A DNA stretch of 8,519 nucleotides from DATJIG01 sp035493495 (GTDB lineage Bacteria > Pseudomonadota > Alphaproteobacteria > SMXQ01): NCBI GenBank assembly GCA_035493495.1, contig DATJIG010000348.1:1-8519 (forward strand), in the 5' to 3' direction. Shown piece by piece: positions 6,414 through 8,519 of this stretch. The notes under the pieces are model-generated. The model was not told the origin of the DNA. It made no database searches and saw only the letters and a program-made list of their open reading frames with translations. The translations under genes were made by a program, and so were the position numbers. The first letter of the stretch is position 1. Every line of letters starts with the position of its first letter.

Positions 6414-7455
6414 ACTCGTTCGACGTCTCGACCACGTCGGGCGTTACGGAGACGACGCGCTTGACCAGCGTCGCGACCTCCGTCCCCGGCACCGGCGCGA
6501 CGGTCGACTGCATCTTCGCGGCGTCGCGCAACAGCTCGGGATCCTTCATCGCCTTGTCGAACGCCGCGCGCAGTGCCGCGAGCCGCTCCTCGGGGATCGC
6601 GGGCGGCGCCAGAACGGGGCGGGCGATCATGCTGTCGATCGAGATCAGCTCGAACACCGCGCGCTGCTTGTCATCGCGCGCAAGCTCGGTGAGGAGAGGG
6701 ACATCGGGCAGATCCGGCTCCTTTTCGAAGCCGATCTGCACCAGCAGGTTGTATTTCTTCTCGGCGCGCCAGTTCGGGTTGTCGGACTTGAAGAAGTCCC
6801 ACGAATACGTGCCGCGTCCGTCGACCTCGCCGCGCTCCATCGCGAGGTTGACCGCGGCGCTGCCGGTGTAGCCGGCGATGACCTTGAATTTCGTTCCGAG
6901 CGTCGCGTTCATCAGGAACGGATAGCCGGCCATGGTGCCGGAGAGTCCGATGGCGCCGATCTTGGCCTCGGCGCGCCGGGCATCGGCGATGGTCTTCACC
7001 GGGCTCGTCTTCCAGGTGACCACCACCGAGTTGGTCTTGCTCATGCTGCCGATCCAGCCGAAGTCGGCCGACGTGTAGTCGACGCCCTGCAGCTTGGTCG
7101 CCTCGTACATCGGCACGCCCTTGTTGACGATGGCCATCACCGAGCCGTCCTTCGGCGCGATGCGGTAGAGGTAGTTCGCCGCCTTGATGCTCGAGGCGCC
7201 GGGCATGTTCTTGACGATGATCGTCGGCTTGCCGGGGATGTACTGCGCCATGTGGGCGATCAGCAGCCGGGCGTCGCGGGTGTATTCGGTCGCGGCATCG
7301 CTGCCGACGACCATGTCGACGGTCCGGCCCTTGTAGAACGACTCGACGGATTGCGCCGCGTTCTGGGCCGTGGCAGGGCCGGCGGACAGAAGGACGGCCG
7401 CTGGCGCGATCAATGCAAAGATGGCCGCACATGCGGCCGGGGCCTTTCCCGACAT
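6394..7455 (-). CDS. Bug/TctC-like periplasmic solute receptor (tripartite tricarboxylate transporter family)
   Basis: A 353-residue exported binding protein. The ATG at 7455 has GGAG five bases upstream; the frame is open further upstream but that part is a shadow of rlpA. Residues 1-30 are a signal peptide ending A28-T29-A30. The mature protein opens FYKGRTVDMVVG (about 40-51), then shows the family core PGKPTIIVKNMPGASSIKAANYLYRIAPKDG (roughly 75-105) and the second-lobe GTMAGYPFLMNATLGTKFKVIAGY. Bug/TctC receptors bind carboxylates or other small organic ligands in the periplasm and hand them to a TctA/TctB permease. No permease gene is present here; orphan receptors of this class are common in alpha- and betaproteobacteria. 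In place of the usual GGG-D glycine loop this protein has GSDAATEYTRDAR, so the ligand pocket differs from classical citrate receptors. Downstream of rlpA with a 110-base gap, probably a separate transcript. Confidence 0.88.
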   Translation of the reverse strand: MSGKAPAACAAIFALIAPAAVLLSAGPATAQNAAQSVESFYKGRTVDMVVGSDAATEYTRDARLLIAHMAQYIPGKPTIIVKNMPGASSIKAANYLYRIAPKDGSVMAIVNKGVPMYEATKLQGVDYTSADFGWIGSMSKTNSVVVTWKTSPVKTIADARRAEAKIGAIGLSGTMAGYPFLMNATLGTKFKVIAGYTGSAAVNLAMERGEVDGRGTYSWDFFKSDNPNWRAEKKYNLLVQIGFEKEPDLPDVPLLTELARDDKQRAVFELISIDSMIARPVLAPPAIPEERLAALRAAFDKAMKDPELLRDAAKMQSTVAPVPGTEVATLVKRVVSVTPDVVETSNEWLSPPK

Positions 7456-7523
7456 GACTTCTCCCCAGGTCGCCGCTTTTCGCCCTCGAAGGTGGGGCGC
7501 GGCGATGTTGTTATTCGGGAATG

Positions 7524-7556
7524 GTGCCACGGCACACGGCGCGCTGTCCACGCGCC
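7524..7556 (-). terminator. Paired stem-loops after rlpA (weak terminator candidate)
   Basis: Ten bases past the rlpA stop on the minus strand lies a perfect 6-bp stem (GGCGCG 7538-7543 with CGCGCC 7551-7556, 7-base loop), followed by GTGCCACGGCAC (7524-7535), a second compact inverted repeat. No T-run follows on the minus strand. They lie in the 110-base gap between rlpA and the receptor gene. Confidence 0.3.
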
Positions 7557-7565
7557 GAGCGGCGT

Positions 7566-8027
7566 TCAGCGCGCCTGCTGCGCCTGCTGCAACGCGCCCG
7601 GCTGATCCTGCGGGAACCGTTCGATGCGGACGCGGGCGGTGCCGTTCTGGCGCATGCCCAACTCGCTCGCGGCCCGCGCCGAGAGATCGATGATGCGCCC
7701 GCGCACGTAGGGGCCGCGGTCGTTGACGCGGACCCTGGTCGTGCGGCCGTTGTCGAGGTTGGTGACGCGGAGGATCGTGCCGAACGCGAGCGACTTGTGC
7801 GCCGCGGTGTCGGCATTCATGTCGAATCGCTCGCCGTTCGCCGTCCGGCGTCCATGGTGGGCGCGGCCGTACCACGAGGCGACGCCCTCCTCGCGATAGT
7901 AGGTGCGCTCGATCGGCCCTTGACTCACCGGATGCCGCTGCGACGCGCAGGCAGACACCAGCAAGGCGAGGGCGAGACACGCGACCGTGGGAGCTGTGTT
8001 GCGGCACAAGGTCGGCGTCGACGTCAT
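7566..8027 (-). CDS. rlpA: RlpA-like lipoprotein (septal ring lytic transglycosylase family, DPBB domain only)
   Basis: A 153-residue lipoprotein. The ATG at 8027 starts an n-region and hydrophobic stretch ending in the lipobox V24-S25-A26-C27, so the mature protein is lipidated at C27 and outer-membrane anchored. Residues 48-135 form the double-psi beta-barrel of RlpA: GVASWYG (48-54), RTANGERFD (61-69), AAHKSLAFGT (75-84), VTNLDNGR (88-95) and VRVNDRGPY (99-107). The residues matching those reported as important in Pseudomonas RlpA (Glu, His, Asp) are E66, H77 and D103. Family members cleave glycan strands lacking stem peptides at the division site. Unlike E. coli or Pseudomonas RlpA there is no SPOR domain; the protein ends in a short Gln/Ala-rich tail, so septal targeting by denuded glycan binding is not expected. 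No Shine-Dalgarno is evident; a CGTA-AAA-TACG repeat (8029-8039) abuts the start. Confidence 0.92.
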   Translation of the reverse strand: MTSTPTLCRNTAPTVACLALALLVSACASQRHPVSQGPIERTYYREEGVASWYGRAHHGRRTANGERFDMNADTAAHKSLAFGTILRVTNLDNGRTTRVRVNDRGPYVRGRIIDLSARAASELGMRQNGTARVRIERFPQDQPGALQQAQQAR

Positions 8028-8114
8028 TCGTAAAATACGATGTGGTTGATATTGCTGCGTCCGTCTCGCCGCGACGGGATCCACGGTAATACCCGCATCA
8101 CCGTTCCGGCAATT

Positions 8115-8289
8115 CTGCGATACGCAGCTATCGCGGCAGATTCAAGGCAACGGTCCGTTTCGCTTTTGGGGCATGGTCGTGACAATCGGTCACGGGTGCG
8201 ACGCGCATATTTTTATATGTGCATTCGTGCGGGCGTTTCTTCTCTTCGTCATGCCAAGCCTCGGGCGGATTGCACCCCGCCCGTTTCTT
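8115..8289 (+). ncRNA. Candidate structured small RNA ending in an intrinsic terminator
   Basis: Four stem-loops lie in tandem on the plus strand: CTGCGATA/TATCGCGG (8115-8122 with 8129-8136, one G-U pair), CGTGAC/GTCACG (8178-8183 with 8189-8194), GCGCATAT/ATATGTGC around a TTTT loop (8203-8222, one G-U pair), and the terminator hairpin 8262-8283 with TTTCTT. No convincing gene exists upstream on this strand to need a terminator: the nearest is rlpA, on the other strand. An 83-codon reading frame from ATG 8040 runs into the terminator stem and has no family resemblance. The 5' end is not defined; TTGATA (8046-8051) resembles a -35 but no -10 follows at the right distance. The first hairpin may equally be outside the transcript. 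Confidence 0.35.
8262..8289 (+). terminator. Intrinsic terminator, plus strand
   Basis: A perfect 7-bp GC-rich stem, CGGGCGG (8262-8268) with CCGCCCG (8277-8283), with an 8-base loop, is followed at once by TTTCTT (8284-8289). This is the best terminator in the window. It has no T-run in the minus direction, so it acts on plus-strand transcripts. Confidence 0.65.
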
Positions 8290-8300
8290 AGATGAAGAGC

Positions 8301-8352
8301 CGCGCTTTCTGTTGTCTCCCTCTCCCTTGGGGGAGAGGGCAACGGAAGCGCG
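8301..8352. repeat. Long imperfect palindrome (REP-like dispersed repeat candidate)
   Basis: The element has an outer stem CGCGCTT (8301-8307)/AAGCGCG (8346-8352), a middle stem GTTG (8311-8314)/CAAC (8340-8343) and a perfect inner stem CCCTCTCCC (8318-8326)/GGGAGAGGG (8331-8339) around a TTGG loop, 20 base pairs in all, with small internal loops. The inner CCCTCTCCC...GGGAGAGGG core is of a kind often seen as dispersed intergenic palindromes in GC-rich proteobacteria. Only one copy is present in the window. Confidence 0.5.
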
Positions 8353-8353
8353 C

Positions 8354-8519
8354 ATTGAACCGCTTCGGCGATTCCCGACTTTCCACAGCCCCCTTGTGGC
8401 CTGTGATCGGGGTGTGCATGTTGCGCGCATCGCGCGACAACGGCGTCGCCGGCACCTGCAGGCCACTAGACCCCGCGCGATGAAACCGGGTGATCACCCC
8501 GACAACGTGGACCGATCAT
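8354..8519. other. Non-coding right end with small hairpins
   Basis: No gene is supported here. The stretch holds CCACA/TGTGG (8383-8387 with 8395-8399), a TTG-CGCGC/GCGCG-a-CAA stem with one bulge (8421-8440), and a perfect 12-bp palindrome GGGTGATCACCC (8488-8499). An ATG at 8480 opens a frame to the window edge (only 13 codons) without a ribosome site. It may be upstream sequence of a gene beyond the window. Confidence 0.4.

Noticed and set aside
7456..8007. N-terminal extension of the receptor gene to 8007
   Set aside because: The extension reads as a shadow of rlpA, while the ATG at 7455 has a good ribosome site and begins a proper signal peptide.
8040..8291. An 83-codon plus-strand frame divergent from rlpA
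   Set aside because: No ribosome site, only 12 bases from the rlpA start, no family resemblance, and it would run through the intrinsic terminator stem.
8488..8499. Perfect 12-bp palindrome GGGTGATCACCC
   Set aside because: About two perfect 12-bp palindromes are expected by chance in a window of this length, and no promoter is tied to it.
8480..8519. ATG opening a frame at the right edge (MKPGDHPDNVDRS)
   Set aside because: Only 13 codons are visible and there is no Shine-Dalgarno; it cannot be supported without further sequence.

Overview
The window is GC-rich DNA with strong GC bias at third codon positions. Its closest recognisable protein relatives are alphaproteobacterial: a PcaF-type thiolase, a Bug/TctC-like solute receptor, and a short RlpA lipoprotein without a SPOR domain. 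I would place it in Alphaproteobacteria (Hyphomicrobiales/Rhodospirillales-like), but the sequence does not fix a genus. It reads as ordinary chromosome. There is no transposase, integrase, CRISPR array, tRNA or rRNA, and no recognisable defence or toxin locus.

Positions 1-1727 (minus strand) hold a tight three-gene unit: a GctA/CatI-type CoA-transferase A subunit, a 123-residue protein of unknown function starting 4 bases after it, and a zinc-binding MDR dehydrogenase that runs off the left edge. Divergent from this unit, a good sigma70-like promoter and a short structured leader precede a 3-oxoadipyl-CoA/acetyl-CoA thiolase (GTG start at 1932). A CoA-transferase and a PcaF-type thiolase together fit the last steps of the beta-ketoadipate or a similar acyl-CoA pathway, but the catalytic B subunit of the transferase is not in the window.

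Positions 3132-5752: after a 248-base spacer comes a MarR repressor gene, divergent from a ClC chloride transporter/channel with two C-terminal CBS domains. A near-perfect 19-bp dyad lies between the -35 and -10 elements facing the ClC gene, so MarR control of the ClC gene is the simplest reading.

Positions 5753-8027: a G-rich tract with quadruplex potential abuts the ClC stop. It is followed by a small promoter and a secreted single-HKD phospholipase D/Nuc-like protein. That gene converges, with only 3 bases between stops, on a minus-strand gene for an orphan Bug/TctC-like periplasmic receptor. Upstream of the receptor, also on the minus strand, is an RlpA-like lipoprotein.

Positions 8028-8519 hold no convincing gene, but much structure: a run of stem-loops on the plus strand ending in a clear intrinsic terminator with no upstream gene to terminate (small-RNA candidate), then a 20-bp imperfect palindrome resembling dispersed palindromic repeats, then more small hairpins. 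The small-RNA candidate, the MarR-ClC operator and the palindrome are the items most worth following up.
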